Source of the DNA: Gemmatimonadales bacterium
GTDB lineage: Bacteria; Gemmatimonadota; Gemmatimonadetes; Gemmatimonadales; GWC2-71-9
Direction of reading: 5' to 3'
Assembly: GCA_036279355.1 (NCBI GenBank)
Contig: DASUJH010000024.1
Location: 1-64,000, forward strand
DNA: 64,000 nucleotides
Made by a program: the position numbers and the translations under genes. Positions 7,749 through 20,733 of this stretch are shown here, piece after piece. The stretch's first letter is position 1. Every line of letters starts with the position of its first letter. The notes beneath the pieces were generated by a model. It was not told where the DNA came from, made no database searches, and worked only from the letters and a program-made list of their open reading frames with translations.

Positions 7749-9920
7749 TCAAGCGTTGGCCGGCGCCTCGCGGCGCTCGATTCCGGTGACGCCCTTCACC
7801 CGTCGTACCGCCTTCAGCACCTTGGCGAGGTGCGGCAGGTTGTCCACTTCGACGAAGATGGTCCCGAACACCGAGCCGTCCTTGGTGTGCAGGTCGGCGC
7901 CCTTGATGTTGGTGCCGGTGCCGCTCACCGCTTCCATCAGGTCGGCGTAGAGGCCGCGGCGGTCGTCGGCCGTGACGGCGAGTCGCACGCGGAACGCCTC
8001 GCCCTCGGTCTCCTGCCAGTCGATGTCCACCCGGCGCTCGTCGGCCGAGAGCGTGAGCAGGTTGGGGCAATCGGCGCGATGGATCGAGATGCCGCGGCCC
8101 TGGGTCACATAGCCCACCACCGAATCACCGGGTACCGGCTGGCAGCACTGCGCGTAGCGCACCATGAGACCGTCGACGCCCTGGATCTTGATGCCGCGCC
8201 CGAGCCGGATGCGGTCGATCACGCGGCCGAAGACGTTCGGCTTGGGCTCCTGCAACTCATCCTGCGGCCGGTCGGGGTAGAGCGCGCGGATCACTTGTCC
8301 GATCGCGACGTCGCCGCGGCCCACGGCGACTTCGAGCCCGCGCCCGTCGGCGAGGGAGAGCGTGGCCGCGGCGCGCTCCAGCCGCGCATCGTCGGGGAGG
8401 TCGAGCCGGCGGCGGCGGAGCTCGCGCGCCAGGATGTCGCGCCCGAGCGCAAGGCTCACCGTTTCTTCCTCGTGCCGCACCCATTGCTTGATCTTGTGGC
8501 GCGCCCGCGCGGTACGCACGTGATTCAACCAGTCGCGGCTCGGCTTGGCGCTCGGGCTGGTGAGGACCTCGACCGTCTCGCCGTTCTTGAGCTCGCGGTG
8601 GAGCGGCGCGATCCTGCCGTTGATCCGCGCGCCCTGGCACTTGAGCCCCACGTCGGTGTGGACATGGAACGCGAAGTCGATGGGCGTCGAGCCTTTGGGG
8701 AGCCGCTTCACGTCCCCCTTCGGCGTGAAGACGAAGATCTCGTCCTGGTAGAGGTCGATCTTGAGGAACTCGAGGAACTCCTCGGGGCTGTGGGTGTCCT
8801 GCTGCAGCTCGATCAACTGCCGGAACCAGCCCAGGTGCTGGTCCAGCTCGTCGCGGGTGCCGTCCTTCTTGTAGAGCCAGTGCGCCGCGATGCCGAACTC
8901 AGCGGTGCGGTGCATCTCCTGGGTGCGGATCTGCACCTCGAAGAGCTGCCCGCCCGGGCCGAAAATGGTCGTATGGAGCGACTGGTATGCGTTCGACTTG
9001 GGGCTGGCGATGTAGTCCTTGATCCGCTCCTGGATGGGCGTCCAATTGTGGTGGATGATGCCGAGCACGTGGTAGCACTCGGGCACCGAGCGGACGATGA
9101 CCCGCACCGCCATGAGGTCGTAGATCTCGTCGAAGTTCTTGCCCCGCTTCCGCATCTTCTGGTAAATCGACCAGAGGTGCTTGGGCCGGCCGGTCACGTC
9201 GGCGCCGTCGATGCCCGCGCGGTGCAGCTCGTGCTCGAGCGGCCCCTTGAGCTTCTGGATCATCTGCTCGCGCACGGCGCGCTTGGCGGCCACCTGGTGC
9301 ACCAGGTCGCGATACTCGTCCGCCTCGAGGAACTTGAAGGCGAGGTCCTCCAGCTCGGCTTTCATCCCGGCCATGCCGAACCGGTGGGCAAGCGGCGCGT
9401 AGATCTCGCGGGTCTCGAGCGCGATGCGCTGGCGGCGCTCGGGCGGCAGGTGCTCGAGCGTCCGCATGTTGTGGAGCCGGTCGCCGAGCTTGATGATGAT
9501 GACCCGCGCGTCCCGCGCGATCGAGAGCAGCAGCTTGCGGTAGTTCTCGACCTGCTCCTCGGCCGAAGAGCGGAAGGTGAGGCTGGAGATCTTGGTGAGG
9601 CCGTCGACGATGCCCGCGACCTCGGGCCCGAACTCGACGGCAATATCCTCGGAGCGGACGTCCGAATCCTCCACCACGTCGTGGAGCAGCGCGGCCGCGA
9701 TGGAGGTGGTGTCCAGCAGTTGCTCGGCCAGGATGAGCGCGACGGCGATACTGTGCGAGATGAAATCCTCGCCGCTCATTCGCTTCTGGCCGCGGTGGGC
9801 GGACGCGCTGAAGCGGAGCGCGCGGTCGATCAGCTCGAGGTCGAGCCGGTCGGCGTGGCGCTCGAGCACCGCCCGGAACTCGGGGGTGGCGTCGGCCAGG
9901 AGCGGCGGGCCGACCGTCAT
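7749..9920 (-). CDS. rel: Bifunctional (p)ppGpp synthetase/hydrolase, RelA/SpoT family
   Basis: The protein has 723 residues and controls the stringent-response alarmone. The N-terminal HD hydrolase domain is intact (LLHDVVEDSD, KLGDRLHNMRTL). The synthetase domain follows, with GRPKHLWSIYQKM and IYDLMAVRV. The loop motif is ERIKDYIASPKSNAYQSLHT; the basic RxKD form is the one found in bifunctional Rel/SpoT enzymes, unlike the acidic EFDD of synthetase-only RelA. A TGS domain (IFVFTPKGDVKRLPKGSTP) and a C-terminal ACT domain complete the family architecture. I prefer the ATG at 9920; a TTG at 9956 in the same frame is an alternative. The CapK-like gene starts two bases after the stop. Confidence 0.95.
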   Translation of the reverse strand: MTVGPPLLADATPEFRAVLERHADRLDLELIDRALRFSASAHRGQKRMSGEDFISHSIAVALILAEQLLDTTSIAAALLHDVVEDSDVRSEDIAVEFGPEVAGIVDGLTKISSLTFRSSAEEQVENYRKLLLSIARDARVIIIKLGDRLHNMRTLEHLPPERRQRIALETREIYAPLAHRFGMAGMKAELEDLAFKFLEADEYRDLVHQVAAKRAVREQMIQKLKGPLEHELHRAGIDGADVTGRPKHLWSIYQKMRKRGKNFDEIYDLMAVRVIVRSVPECYHVLGIIHHNWTPIQERIKDYIASPKSNAYQSLHTTIFGPGGQLFEVQIRTQEMHRTAEFGIAAHWLYKKDGTRDELDQHLGWFRQLIELQQDTHSPEEFLEFLKIDLYQDEIFVFTPKGDVKRLPKGSTPIDFAFHVHTDVGLKCQGARINGRIAPLHRELKNGETVEVLTSPSAKPSRDWLNHVRTARARHKIKQWVRHEEETVSLALGRDILARELRRRRLDLPDDARLERAAATLSLADGRGLEVAVGRGDVAIGQVIRALYPDRPQDELQEPKPNVFGRVIDRIRLGRGIKIQGVDGLMVRYAQCCQPVPGDSVVGYVTQGRGISIHRADCPNLLTLSADERRVDIDWQETEGEAFRVRLAVTADDRRGLYADLMEAVSGTGTNIKGADLHTKDGSVFGTIFVEVDNLPHLAKVLKAVRRVKGVTGIERREAPANA

Positions 9921-9993
9921 GCGGCAGTCCGTTGTGGCGAGCCCATGCTCGTACAATGTGGGTGGCGGCGGGCGGGGTCAACGGGACGGCCGC

Positions 9994-10677
9994 TCAGAGC
10001 AAGCCGGCGGTCGCAAAGCTGGTGAACCGGTCGCCGGCGATGATGACGTGGTCGTAGAGTGGAAGGTCGAGCAGTTGCCCTGCCGCGACGAGCTGACGGG
10101 TCACCGCCCGATCCTCCGCGGAAGGCGTCGGATCGCCGCTCGGGTGGTTGTGCACCACGATCACACCGGCCGCGGCCTCGGCGATGGCGGGCCGGAAGAC
10201 CTCGCGCGGGTGGACCAGCGAGCTATTAAGCAGCCCCCGCGTGACGAGCACCTCGCGCAGCACCTGGCTCTGCGTGTCGAGCGCGAGAAGATGGAACTCT
10301 TCGACCGGCAGATCGCGCAAGCGGGATTGGAAGAGGCGGACGACGTCGTCGGGCTCGCGGATGCGCGGGAGCGCGGGGCGCCCTTCGCGCGCGAAGCGGC
10401 CCGCCAGCTCGAACGCGGCGAGAAGCCTGGCGGCCTTGCCGCGGCCAAGTCCCGGCACGCGCAGCAGCTCGGCGGCGGGACGTGCGGCAAGGCGGCGGAG
10501 GGAGCCGTCGCCGGCTCCGAGGAGGCGGGTTGCGAGCGCGAGCACGTCACCCGTGCCGGTGCCGCTCCCGAGCACCAGCGCGAGCAGCTCGACGACGGTG
10601 AGCGCCGAGGGGCCCAGCGTCCAAAGGCGCTCCCGGGGGCGGTCGTCGGGCGGGAGACTCGCGAGGGTGGTGCGCAC
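9994..10677 (-). CDS. radC: RadC-family JAB-domain protein
   Basis: The protein has 227 residues. The N-terminal helix-hairpin-helix-like region (VPGLGRGKAARLLAAFELA) is followed by the JAB/MPN metallo-domain with VEEFHLLALD and the zinc motif VVHNHPSGDPTPSAED. RadC is common in bacteria and was once linked to DNA repair, but its true activity is unclear. The GTG at 10677 gives the normal N-terminus, including the Rxxxxx-L motif before GPSALTVVELLA. It appears to be a single gene between the secA-run terminator hairpin and relA. Confidence 0.9.
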   Translation of the reverse strand: MRTTLASLPPDDRPRERLWTLGPSALTVVELLALVLGSGTGTGDVLALATRLLGAGDGSLRRLAARPAAELLRVPGLGRGKAARLLAAFELAGRFAREGRPALPRIREPDDVVRLFQSRLRDLPVEEFHLLALDTQSQVLREVLVTRGLLNSSLVHPREVFRPAIAEAAAGVIVVHNHPSGDPTPSAEDRAVTRQLVAAGQLLDLPLYDHVIIAGDRFTSFATAGLL

Positions 10678-10728
10678 TCCGGCAAGCTACGGTAGCCGCG
10701 GGGGCCGGCGGTATTCTTCCGACGCAAG

Positions 10729-10745
10729 GCGGCGCTCCGCGCCGC
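10729..10745. terminator. GC-rich hairpin behind the secA-exported protein transcript
   Basis: A perfect 7-bp stem, GCGGCGC paired with GCGCCGC around a 3-base loop, lies 26 bases beyond the stop of the exported GWxTD-like gene and 52 bases before radC. It has no U-tract, so it is a candidate terminator only. Confidence 0.35.
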
Positions 10746-10770
10746 ACGTGGAGTGGGGCGAAACCCGGCC

Positions 10771-12572
10771 TCAGCGGCCGGTGATCTCGAGCTCGCGCGC
10801 GGTGCACACCGGCGCCCAACCCGGAACGGACACCGCCACCGTGAGCGTGTACCAGCGGGCCGGGAGGCTCTTCAGGTCGAGCACCACGGACCGGCCGGGC
10901 GTGCGCGCGTCGGGCGGTGCCTCCGCCATCCATCGGATGCGCATCGACGACGCACCCTCCCCGGCGCAGCCATGTGTCCCGAGCGCCGCCGGAACATCGC
11001 CGTGCGATTTCGCCCGCCGTGCGCGCACTTCGATCGCAAGGGAGTCGGTGGATGCCGCGCCATATACCTCCCAGTAGACGCCGACCAGACCGCCCTCGGG
11101 CACCGACGCCGATGCGAGCGGCGCAGGGAGCACAGCGGCGCCATTCCGTGACGCTCCAGCGGAATCCGGGCGGAAGAGCAACAGGTCGGAGAGGGCGAAG
11201 GCGCTGCGGGCGCCGGCTCTGGACGCGGAAGCTGCTGCCGTGCCCGGCGATTCGCCGGCCGCTGTGTCGAGGTCGCCCTCCGACGCGAGCGCCCGGGCAC
11301 GCGCGGCGCGACGATCGCCTGTGTCGCGCGCCTCGAGGCTCACGAGCACGGGCACCCACGGCGAGCGCACCGCGACAGCGCCTGCGGACGCCTCGGAGGG
11401 TGCGCCGACCGCGGCGGGCGTTCCGGCGTCGCGCGCGACGGCCAATGCGACGCGCACCGGGCCGGCGCCCACCGTGGTATCCCCGGTGAGGTCGTAGCCG
11501 GCCACGGTCAACGCGCCGTCCGCCCTGCGGAACCGTGCGATCTGTGCCCGCCGGATTTCACCGAACGCCCGCGCGTAAGGCGGCGCGTATCGCGCCCGGG
11601 GCCGCTCCCGCTCAAGTTCCCAGTGCACCGGCTCGGCCGCCCCCCCGCGCTCCGGCGCGAGCACCGGCGCCGCGAAGAACCAGAAGCTCGGACTTGGCTC
11701 CTGGCCCGAGACCGGCGGATCGTCGGTATGGCCGGGCGCCGGAAACGCGCGCGTCCACGACGTTGGCCAACCGTAGCGGACGATCAGCTCGCGCATATCG
11801 GGGCCCCAGCCGAGGTCATGCGGCGTATCGGCGTGCTCGAGGGCGCGTGACACGGTCAGGCGGGCGAAGTGCTCGGCGCGGAGATCGTTGCCGGGCAGCG
11901 TGAGGAGCGGGCGGGAGAGCCACCAGAGTCGCGCATTGGCCGCCCCACGTTCCGCGCAGGAGAGGCGGCGGTATCGGCCGGCGCCCTCGTCGAGCAGCAC
12001 CGAGAGGTCGGTCCAGCGGCAGCGTTCATCCTCGGGCATCGCGGCGAGCGCCACGTCATCGACACTGTCGGCCGCCGCATCGTTTCCCGCAGCGTGGAAG
12101 GCGTAGCCCGCGAGGAGGCCACACCACCAGCGCGATGCGGCGCAGCCCTGCGCGGCGGATTCCGCCCGGCCGTACTCGCCCTGCTCGACCAGATAGCGAA
12201 CCCGCTGGCCCGCGATCCAGCCGTCGCCCGGCAGCTTGGCGGCCGCGGCACCGAGCGCGTCGAGCAGCCGCGCCCGCGCCGCGTGGATCGCCGCCGGCTC
12301 CGGCGGCGGATCGCCGAACGGCGGCAGGTACCAGTAGCAGAACCGGCCGATGCGCGCGTCGCAGTCGGCCGGGAGGTCGTCGTCGGGGGGGCGCGGAAGA
12401 TTCGCCAGCCGCGCGCGCTCGAAATCGCGCTGGGCGCGGCGTGCGGCATCGCGCGAACGTACGGAGTCGGCCGCGAGATTGGAATCGGCCGCGCGCGCCC
12501 GGACGATGCGTTGGGCATGGGCGGCCGCCGCCACGAAAAGGAAAGTCGTGAGCGCGAGGAACGCCGGCCTGC

Positions 12573-12594
<22 letters not shown>
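10771..12594 (-). CDS. Exported GWxTD-like protein of unknown function
   Basis: The protein has 607 residues. The ATG at 12594 gives a signal peptide (MPRGGALGR, hydrophobic [15 protein letters not shown], then QRIV). The mature part is Cys-poor and Trp-rich. A helical repeat-like first half has short TPR-like stretches (residues ~95-240). The motif [18 protein letters not shown] around residue 270 resembles the GWxTD motif (GW-x-TD-xGR-x-YIRYGxP) found in exported proteins of Gemmatimonadota and Bacteroidota. A beta-rich C-terminal half ends in a domain with [12 protein letters not shown], also typical of those proteins. The function is unknown. The gene overlaps the 3' end of secA by 22 bases, suggesting translational coupling and placing it with envelope and export genes. 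Confidence 0.65.
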
Positions 12595-15724
<3,130 letters not shown>

Positions 15725-15725
<1 letters not shown>

Positions 15726-16294
15726 CACGCCCCTAAGTATAGCCGCTCAGCCGCGATATAGTCCGCGACGGCATCGGGAACCCAGTAGCGAACCGGGAGC
15801 CCGCCACGCACCCGCGCGCGTACCACGGTGGCCGAGATGTCGATCGCGGGGACCGCGACGGTGCGCCAGATATGCCGGCCCGGCGCTACCTGGGCCCCCG
15901 GGCGGGTGAACGCCACGACCCGGGCGAGCGCCGGGATTTCCGCGCCCTCCCGCCACGTTGGCAGCTCGGCCGCCGCATCCGCGCCGACGAGCAGCGCCAG
16001 CTCGATATCCGGCTCGCGCGACGCCAGATGTCGAAGGGTATCCACGGTGTACGAGGGCCCCGGCCGGTCGAGCTCGATGCGCTCGAGTTTGAACCGGGGG
16101 TCGCCCGCGATGGCGAGCGCAACCATGGCCGCCCGCTGCTCGGCCGTCGCGGCGTGCGCCCCATGCTTGAACGGCTGCTCGCGCGCCGGGACGAATCGGA
16201 GTGACTCGAGCCCGAGCGCTTCGAGCACCGCCTGCGCGACGAGCAGATGTCCGTGGTGAATCGGATCGAAGCTTCCGCCGAACAGCCCGACCAT
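15725..16294 (-). CDS. nadD: Nicotinate-nucleotide adenylyltransferase
   Basis: The protein has 189 residues and makes nicotinate adenine dinucleotide from NaMN and ATP in NAD synthesis. The nucleotidyltransferase motif [15 protein letters not shown] is at the N-terminus ([10 protein letters not shown]), and the C-terminal [13 protein letters not shown] corresponds to the ISST-xxR motif. The ATG at 16294 starts eight bases after bamD ends. The stop overlaps the secA start. Confidence 0.93.
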
Positions 16295-16301
16295 GCCCGC
16301 G

Positions 16302-17087
16302 TCAGGAGCTGGCGGTGGAGTCGCCCGGACACGCCTCGCGGATGCCTGGCGCATCGGGGTGGAACCGCCGGATGTAGCCGCAGGTCTCCTTGATGTCTTC
16401 CTGGTACCCGAGCTTCCGGTACGCGCCCACGAGCCTGATGAGCGCCTCCGGTGCCACCGCCGCGCGCGGATAGGTGGCGACGAGATCCTTGAGGTAGAGA
16501 ATGGCCGAGTCGTATGCCTTGTAGCGCAGATAGTAGAGCGCGGCCTTGTACTCCTTCACCGCAAACATCTCCTGCAAGTCCTTGATTCGCTCATCGGCCC
16601 GCGTCGCGGCCGGCGTGCCCGGGTAGCGGCTCACCAATTCCTGATACGCGGCGAGCGCCGTCTGGCCATACGTCGGGTCGAGCTCGGGCCCCTTCCAGAG
16701 GTCGGCGTAAGCGTCGCCCACTCTGAGCAAGGCGTCGGGGGCGAGCGGGTCGTTGGGGCTCTCGTCCGAGACGCGCCGGAACTCGCGTACGGCATCGAGA
16801 TTTTCGCTCCGCGCGAGCAGTGCGTTGCCGAGAAAGAAATGCGCCTTCGCGACGCGCGGATCGCCGGGTGGCAGCTCGCGTTGGACGTGCTGGAAGAGCT
16901 TGGTCGCGTCGTTCCACTTTCCGTTGCGGAAGGCGGCGACGGCCTGTTCCCAGCGCGCGTCGAGCACCTGCGGAGTCACCGCCTCGCGTGGGGCGGGCGC
17001 AAGATCGCCGTGCTCCCGATTGCCGCCGGGTCCGCACGCGAAGGCGAGCGCGGCGAGCGCACCCACGAGAAGGGCGGAGCGCCTCAC
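16302..17087 (-). CDS. bamD: BamD-like outer-membrane assembly lipoprotein
   Basis: The protein has 261 residues. The GTG at 17087 overlaps the previous stop by four bases and gives a lipoprotein signal with lipobox LAFAC, so the protein is anchored at the outer membrane. The rest is TPR/Sel1-like helical repeats with the BamD-type pattern (WNDATKLFQHVQRELPPG, LALYYLRYKAYDSAILYLKDLVATYP). BamD is the essential helper of BamA in inserting beta-barrels. General YfiO/TPR lipoprotein remains an alternative. Its position with secA and two TPR proteins fits envelope biogenesis. Confidence 0.8.
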   Translation of the reverse strand: MRRSALLVGALAALAFACGPGGNREHGDLAPAPREAVTPQVLDARWEQAVAAFRNGKWNDATKLFQHVQRELPPGDPRVAKAHFFLGNALLARSENLDAVREFRRVSDESPNDPLAPDALLRVGDAYADLWKGPELDPTYGQTALAAYQELVSRYPGTPAATRADERIKDLQEMFAVKEYKAALYYLRYKAYDSAILYLKDLVATYPRAAVAPEALIRLVGAYRKLGYQEDIKETCGYIRRFHPDAPGIREACPGDSTASS

Positions 17088-18052
17088 GGCATCCTCCTGC
17101 GCGCGGTGTCGATCGGCGCGCTCGGCGCGAGGAGCGGCTGCGGGGCGCCGAGCGCTCTCAAGCGCGTCGCGGCCAGGCGCGTGAGCGAATCCGTGGGGAG
17201 ACGCAAGTCGAGGACGGTCTGGAACGCGATGGCCGCGCCCAGAATGTCGCCTTGGCCCACCCGCGCGTCGCCCAGGGCTACGAGCGCGCGCCGTCCGACC
17301 CAGCTCGTCGAGTCCACCCGCGCCGCTTGGGAAAGCCAATCGGCGGCCACGCCCATCTGCCCGGCACCGAGTGCCGTGAGCCCGAGCCTGAGCGCGCAGC
17401 CGGCGAGGCCGCTGCCGGCGCGCGCCCGCACCGCCGGCTCGCGGGCCCGGCGCAACGCGGCCCGGAATGCGGGGGCCGCCTGGTCGCAGCCGGCCGATTC
17501 CTGCAACGCGGCGGCGTATGTGGTGAGCAGCGAATCGAAAATTGCGGCGTCCGGCGCGGCGGCGAGCGCGGCCGGGAGCAGCGAGAGCGCTTCCGTCCCG
17601 GGAGCAGAGGCGCCCGCGCTACGCACGAGCACCAGGGCGTAGCGCGCAATCGAGCGCTCGGGCGCGATGGCGCGGAGGCCGAGCACCGCATCGCGAAGCG
17701 CCGGCACGTCGCGACGTTGCCCGGCGGCGCGGGCGACAGCGTCGAGACCCTCGGCCGCTTCCTGCGCGCGCGTCGGGTCCTCCGCGGCGAGCCGGCGGTA
17801 GGCGTCGCTCGCGGCGCGGAGATCGCGCGCGTGCAGCGCCGCCGCAGCGAGCTTGGCCCAGAGACGGCCGCCGGACGCGTGGGTGGACGCAGCGCGGTAG
17901 TCGCGCAGGGCTTCGGCAAAGTGCCGCGTGCCGTACGCGTGATCGCCGGCGAGCTCGGCGTTGTCGGGCGTGCCGCACGCGAGCGCGAGCGGCGTCGCAG
18001 CGGCGAGGGCCGCGGCGGCCATCGCCGACCAGCGGGCGCAGATCCGACTCAC
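17084..18052 (-). CDS. TPR-repeat lipoprotein
   Basis: The protein has 322 residues and no specific family I recognise. It starts at GTG 18052 (GTGA overlap with the upstream TPR gene). The signal peptide ends in lipobox LALAC, followed by repeats such as [30 protein letters not shown] and [15 protein letters not shown], which read as tetratricopeptide units. It is likely a periplasm-facing scaffold working with the BamD-like protein that follows. It is very Ala-rich but otherwise like its neighbours. Confidence 0.7.
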   Translation of the reverse strand: MSRICARWSAMAAAALAAATPLALACGTPDNAELAGDHAYGTRHFAEALRDYRAASTHASGGRLWAKLAAAALHARDLRAASDAYRRLAAEDPTRAQEAAEGLDAVARAAGQRRDVPALRDAVLGLRAIAPERSIARYALVLVRSAGASAPGTEALSLLPAALAAAPDAAIFDSLLTTYAAALQESAGCDQAAPAFRAALRRAREPAVRARAGSGLAGCALRLGLTALGAGQMGVAADWLSQAARVDSTSWVGRRALVALGDARVGQGDILGAAIAFQTVLDLRLPTDSLTRLAATRLRALGAPQPLLAPSAPIDTARRRMP

Positions 18053-18774
18053 CGCGGCACCCGCTCCACCATGGCGAGATAGGCATCGATGCGCGGATCG
18101 TCGGCGCTGAGCTCACGACAGGCGTGCCACACCGCCTCCGCGCCGGCGACGTCGCCCGAGAGATAGCGGGCGAGGCCCAGCGCCGCGCGCGCATCGAGCA
18201 TGGCAGGGCAGGCCTCGACCACCTGCTCGAGCTCCTCACGCGCCTCGAGCGGACGCCCCGCATGCAGCAGCGCGCGGCCGAGGCGGTGGCGCAGATCGTG
18301 GTAGTCGGGACCGAGCTCGAGCGCGCCCCGGTACTGCTCAACCGCACGATCCGGCGCCCCCGCCGCAGCGTACGCTTCGGCCAGCTCGACGTGCATGGCG
18401 GCGAGATGTCCGCGCACTGGGCGCGGCATCGGAGCGTCGCCGCCCTCCGTCTCTTCCGCGGCCGCACGCCGGAAGTCGTCGGCCGCCTCCTCGGTCCGGC
18501 CCAGGTCCCCGAGCACGAGCCCGCGGTGCAAAAGCGCCTCGACGTAGTGCGGATTGAGCGCCAGGGCCGCGTCGAAGGCGGCGAGCGCCTGCGTGGGCTG
18601 CCCCAGAAGCGCGAGCGCCACGCCGCGCAGCTGGTGGGCGTCGGCGTAGGCGCAGCCGGCCGCGATCAGGTCGTCCAGCAGCAAGACGGCCCCATGGTGA
18701 TCGCCCACCGCGAAGCGACGGCGGGCCTGCGCCAGCCGCTGGTTGCCGTCGAATCTGCCGTTGGCGTCCATCAT
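18049..18774 (-). CDS. Cytoplasmic TPR-repeat protein
   Basis: The protein has 241 residues and no signal peptide. Four to five TPR units are visible: [62 protein letters not shown] and [18 protein letters not shown]. Such repeats bind protein partners; none can be named. The tandem ATGATG at 18774/18771 are alternative starts and the Shine-Dalgarno is weak. It overlaps the TPR lipoprotein by four bases and follows the epimerase by 28. Confidence 0.65.
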   Translation of the reverse strand: MMDANGRFDGNQRLAQARRRFAVGDHHGAVLLLDDLIAAGCAYADAHQLRGVALALLGQPTQALAAFDAALALNPHYVEALLHRGLVLGDLGRTEEAADDFRRAAAEETEGGDAPMPRPVRGHLAAMHVELAEAYAAAGAPDRAVEQYRGALELGPDYHDLRHRLGRALLHAGRPLEAREELEQVVEACPAMLDARAALGLARYLSGDVAGAEAVWHACRELSADDPRIDAYLAMVERVPR

Positions 18775-18802
18775 CGCATTCCTGCTCGATCGATTCCGTC
18801 CA

Positions 18803-19804
18803 TCATCGCTTCCGCCCACCATCGGGCACACCGCGTCGCTCCTCCGCATCCACCATCCGGAACCACGCCGCGAACCGCCGGATGCCGTCGCCGAACTCAG
18901 TGCGCGCTTCGAAGCCTAGCGCGGCTCGCGCCTTGGAGGGATCGGCGCACGTGCGCTGGACGTCGCCCGGCTGCATGGGTGCCCACCCCACTTCGGGACG
19001 CATCCCCAGCGCCTCCGACAGCTCGGCCACGAGCGTGCCGAGCGGCATCGGCCGGCTGCCACCCAGGTTGAAGACGTCCATGCCGACCCGGGCGGTCGCG
19101 GTCCAGTCGACCGCGGCCACGACCCCGTCCACGATGTCGTCGCAGTACGTGTAATCACGCGCCTGCGTGCCGTCGCCGAAAAGCGTGAGCGGCTGGCCGG
19201 CCGCCATGCGCCGGGCAAAGGCGTGGATCGCGAGGTCGGGGCGCTGCCGCGGCCCATACACCGTGAAGAAGCGGAGCGCGGCCACGCGAAACCCGTGGAT
19301 CGGCGCCAGCGCGCTCACCAGCAGCTCGCCCGCCCGCTTGGTCGCCGCGTACGGCGAGACCGGGTCGATAGCGGTGGCATCCTCGCGGAACGGGACCGGC
19401 GTGCTGTCGCCATACACCGAGGACGACGAGCCGAATACGATGCGCTCGGTGCCGGCCCGGCGGGCGGCCTCGAGCACCGCGGCGGTGCCCGCGACGTTGG
19501 TCCGCGCGTACCCCACCGGATCGGCCAGCGAGGGCCGGACGCCCGCCTTGGCGGCCAGGTGCACGAGCACGGTGTCGGGCGTGAGGTGCGCCGCGACCGC
19601 ATCGACGTCGAGCATGTCGATCTCGTGCAGGCAGAGCCCCGGCCGGTGTCCCACCTCACGCAGGTTCCGCTCCTTCATCGCGCGGGGGTAGAAAGGATCG
19701 AAGTTGTCGATTCCCACAACTTCGTCGCCCCGTGTGGCGAGCGCCGCGATGAGGTGCGAGCCGATGAACCCTGCGGCGCCGGTGACGAGCACCCGTGCGG
19801 TCAC
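18803..19804 (-). CDS. UDP-glucuronate 4-epimerase-like protein
   Basis: The protein has 333 residues and is an extended SDR. It has the Rossmann motif [10 protein letters not shown], catalytic Tyr-Lys in [10 protein letters not shown] and the family features [15 protein letters not shown] and [15 protein letters not shown], which are typical of enzymes interconverting UDP-GlcA and UDP-GalA. The substrate is therefore probably made by the UDP-glucose dehydrogenase two genes upstream. The GTG at 19804 overlaps the uxs stop by four bases. A different UDP-sugar epimerase is possible. Confidence 0.78.
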   Translation of the reverse strand: MTARVLVTGAAGFIGSHLIAALATRGDEVVGIDNFDPFYPRAMKERNLREVGHRPGLCLHEIDMLDVDAVAAHLTPDTVLVHLAAKAGVRPSLADPVGYARTNVAGTAAVLEAARRAGTERIVFGSSSSVYGDSTPVPFREDATAIDPVSPYAATKRAGELLVSALAPIHGFRVAALRFFTVYGPRQRPDLAIHAFARRMAAGQPLTLFGDGTQARDYTYCDDIVDGVVAAVDWTATARVGMDVFNLGGSRPMPLGTLVAELSEALGMRPEVGWAPMQPGDVQRTCADPSKARAALGFEARTEFGDGIRRFAAWFRMVDAEERRGVPDGGRKR

Positions 19805-20733
19805 GCCAGCCGCTCCCGAAAGAACTCGATCGAGCGGCAGAGCCCCTCGTCGAGCTGGATGGAGGGCTCCCAGCCGAGCACCTGGCGCGCGATCGTGATG
19901 TCGGGGCGGCGGACCTTGGGATCGTCCGCCGGCAGCGGGCGCGTCTCGATGGGCGAATGGGAGCCGGTGAGACGCAGCACCGCGTCTGCCAGCTCGCGCA
20001 CCGTGAACTCGTTCGGGTTGCCGATATTGGTCGGCTCGATCCGGTCGCTGTGGAACAGCCGGTAGATGCCCTCGATCAGGTCGGTCGCGTAGCAGAACGA
20101 GCGGGTCTGGGACCCGTCGCCGTAGATCGTGAGCGGCTCGCCCTTCAGTGCCTGGACGATGAAATTCGACACCACGCGACCGTCGCGCGCCCGCATGCGC
20201 GGGCCGTACGTATTGAAGATGCGCACGATGCGCGTAGGCACCGCATGATATCGGTGGTAGGCCATCGTCATCGCCTCGGCGAAGCGCTTGGCCTCGTCGT
20301 AGACGCCGCGCGGACCGACCGGATTCACGTGGCCCCAGTAGCTCTCGGGCTGCGGATGCACCTGCGGATCGCCGTAGACCTCGGACGTCGACGCCAGCAG
20401 GAAGCGCGCACCCTTGGCCTTGGCGAGCCCCAGCGCCTTGTGCGTGCCGAGCGACCCCACCTTGAGCGTCTGGATGGGAAGCTCGAGATAGTCGATGGGA
20501 CTCGCGGGCGAGGCGAAGTGCAGCACGCCGTCGAGCGGCCCCTCGACGTAGATGAAGTTGGTGACGTCGTGCTGAATGAACCGGAACCGCGGATTCCCGA
20601 GCAGATGCGCGACGTTGTCGGGCCTCCCGGTCACGAAGTTGTCGACGCCGATCACCTCGTGCCCGTCGCGCAGGAAGCGGTCGGTGAGATGCGAGCCCAG
20701 GAACCCGCCGGCCCCGGTGATCAGCACCTTCAC
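19801..20733 (-). CDS. uxs: UDP-glucuronate decarboxylase (UDP-xylose synthase)
   Basis: The protein has 310 residues. It converts UDP-GlcA to UDP-xylose through a bound 4-keto intermediate. Visible are [11 protein letters not shown], the UXS-specific stretch [22 protein letters not shown] (residues ~75-95), STSEVYGDP and the catalytic motif [11 protein letters not shown]. The GTG at 20733 overlaps the ugd stop by four bases. It lies directly after its substrate-producing enzyme. Confidence 0.93.
   Translation of the reverse strand: MKVLITGAGGFLGSHLTDRFLRDGHEVIGVDNFVTGRPDNVAHLLGNPRFRFIQHDVTNFIYVEGPLDGVLHFASPASPIDYLELPIQTLKVGSLGTHKALGLAKAKGARFLLASTSEVYGDPQVHPQPESYWGHVNPVGPRGVYDEAKRFAEAMTMAYHRYHAVPTRIVRIFNTYGPRMRARDGRVVSNFIVQALKGEPLTIYGDGSQTRSFCYATDLIEGIYRLFHSDRIEPTNIGNPNEFTVRELADAVLRLTGSHSPIETRPLPADDPKVRRPDITIARQVLGWEPSIQLDEGLCRSIEFFRERLA

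Noticed and set aside
7830-10025. A 731-residue plus-strand frame antisense to the (p)ppGpp gene
   Set aside because: The opposite strand encodes an unmistakable RelA/SpoT protein; the antisense frame has no domain and shares its GC third-position bias.
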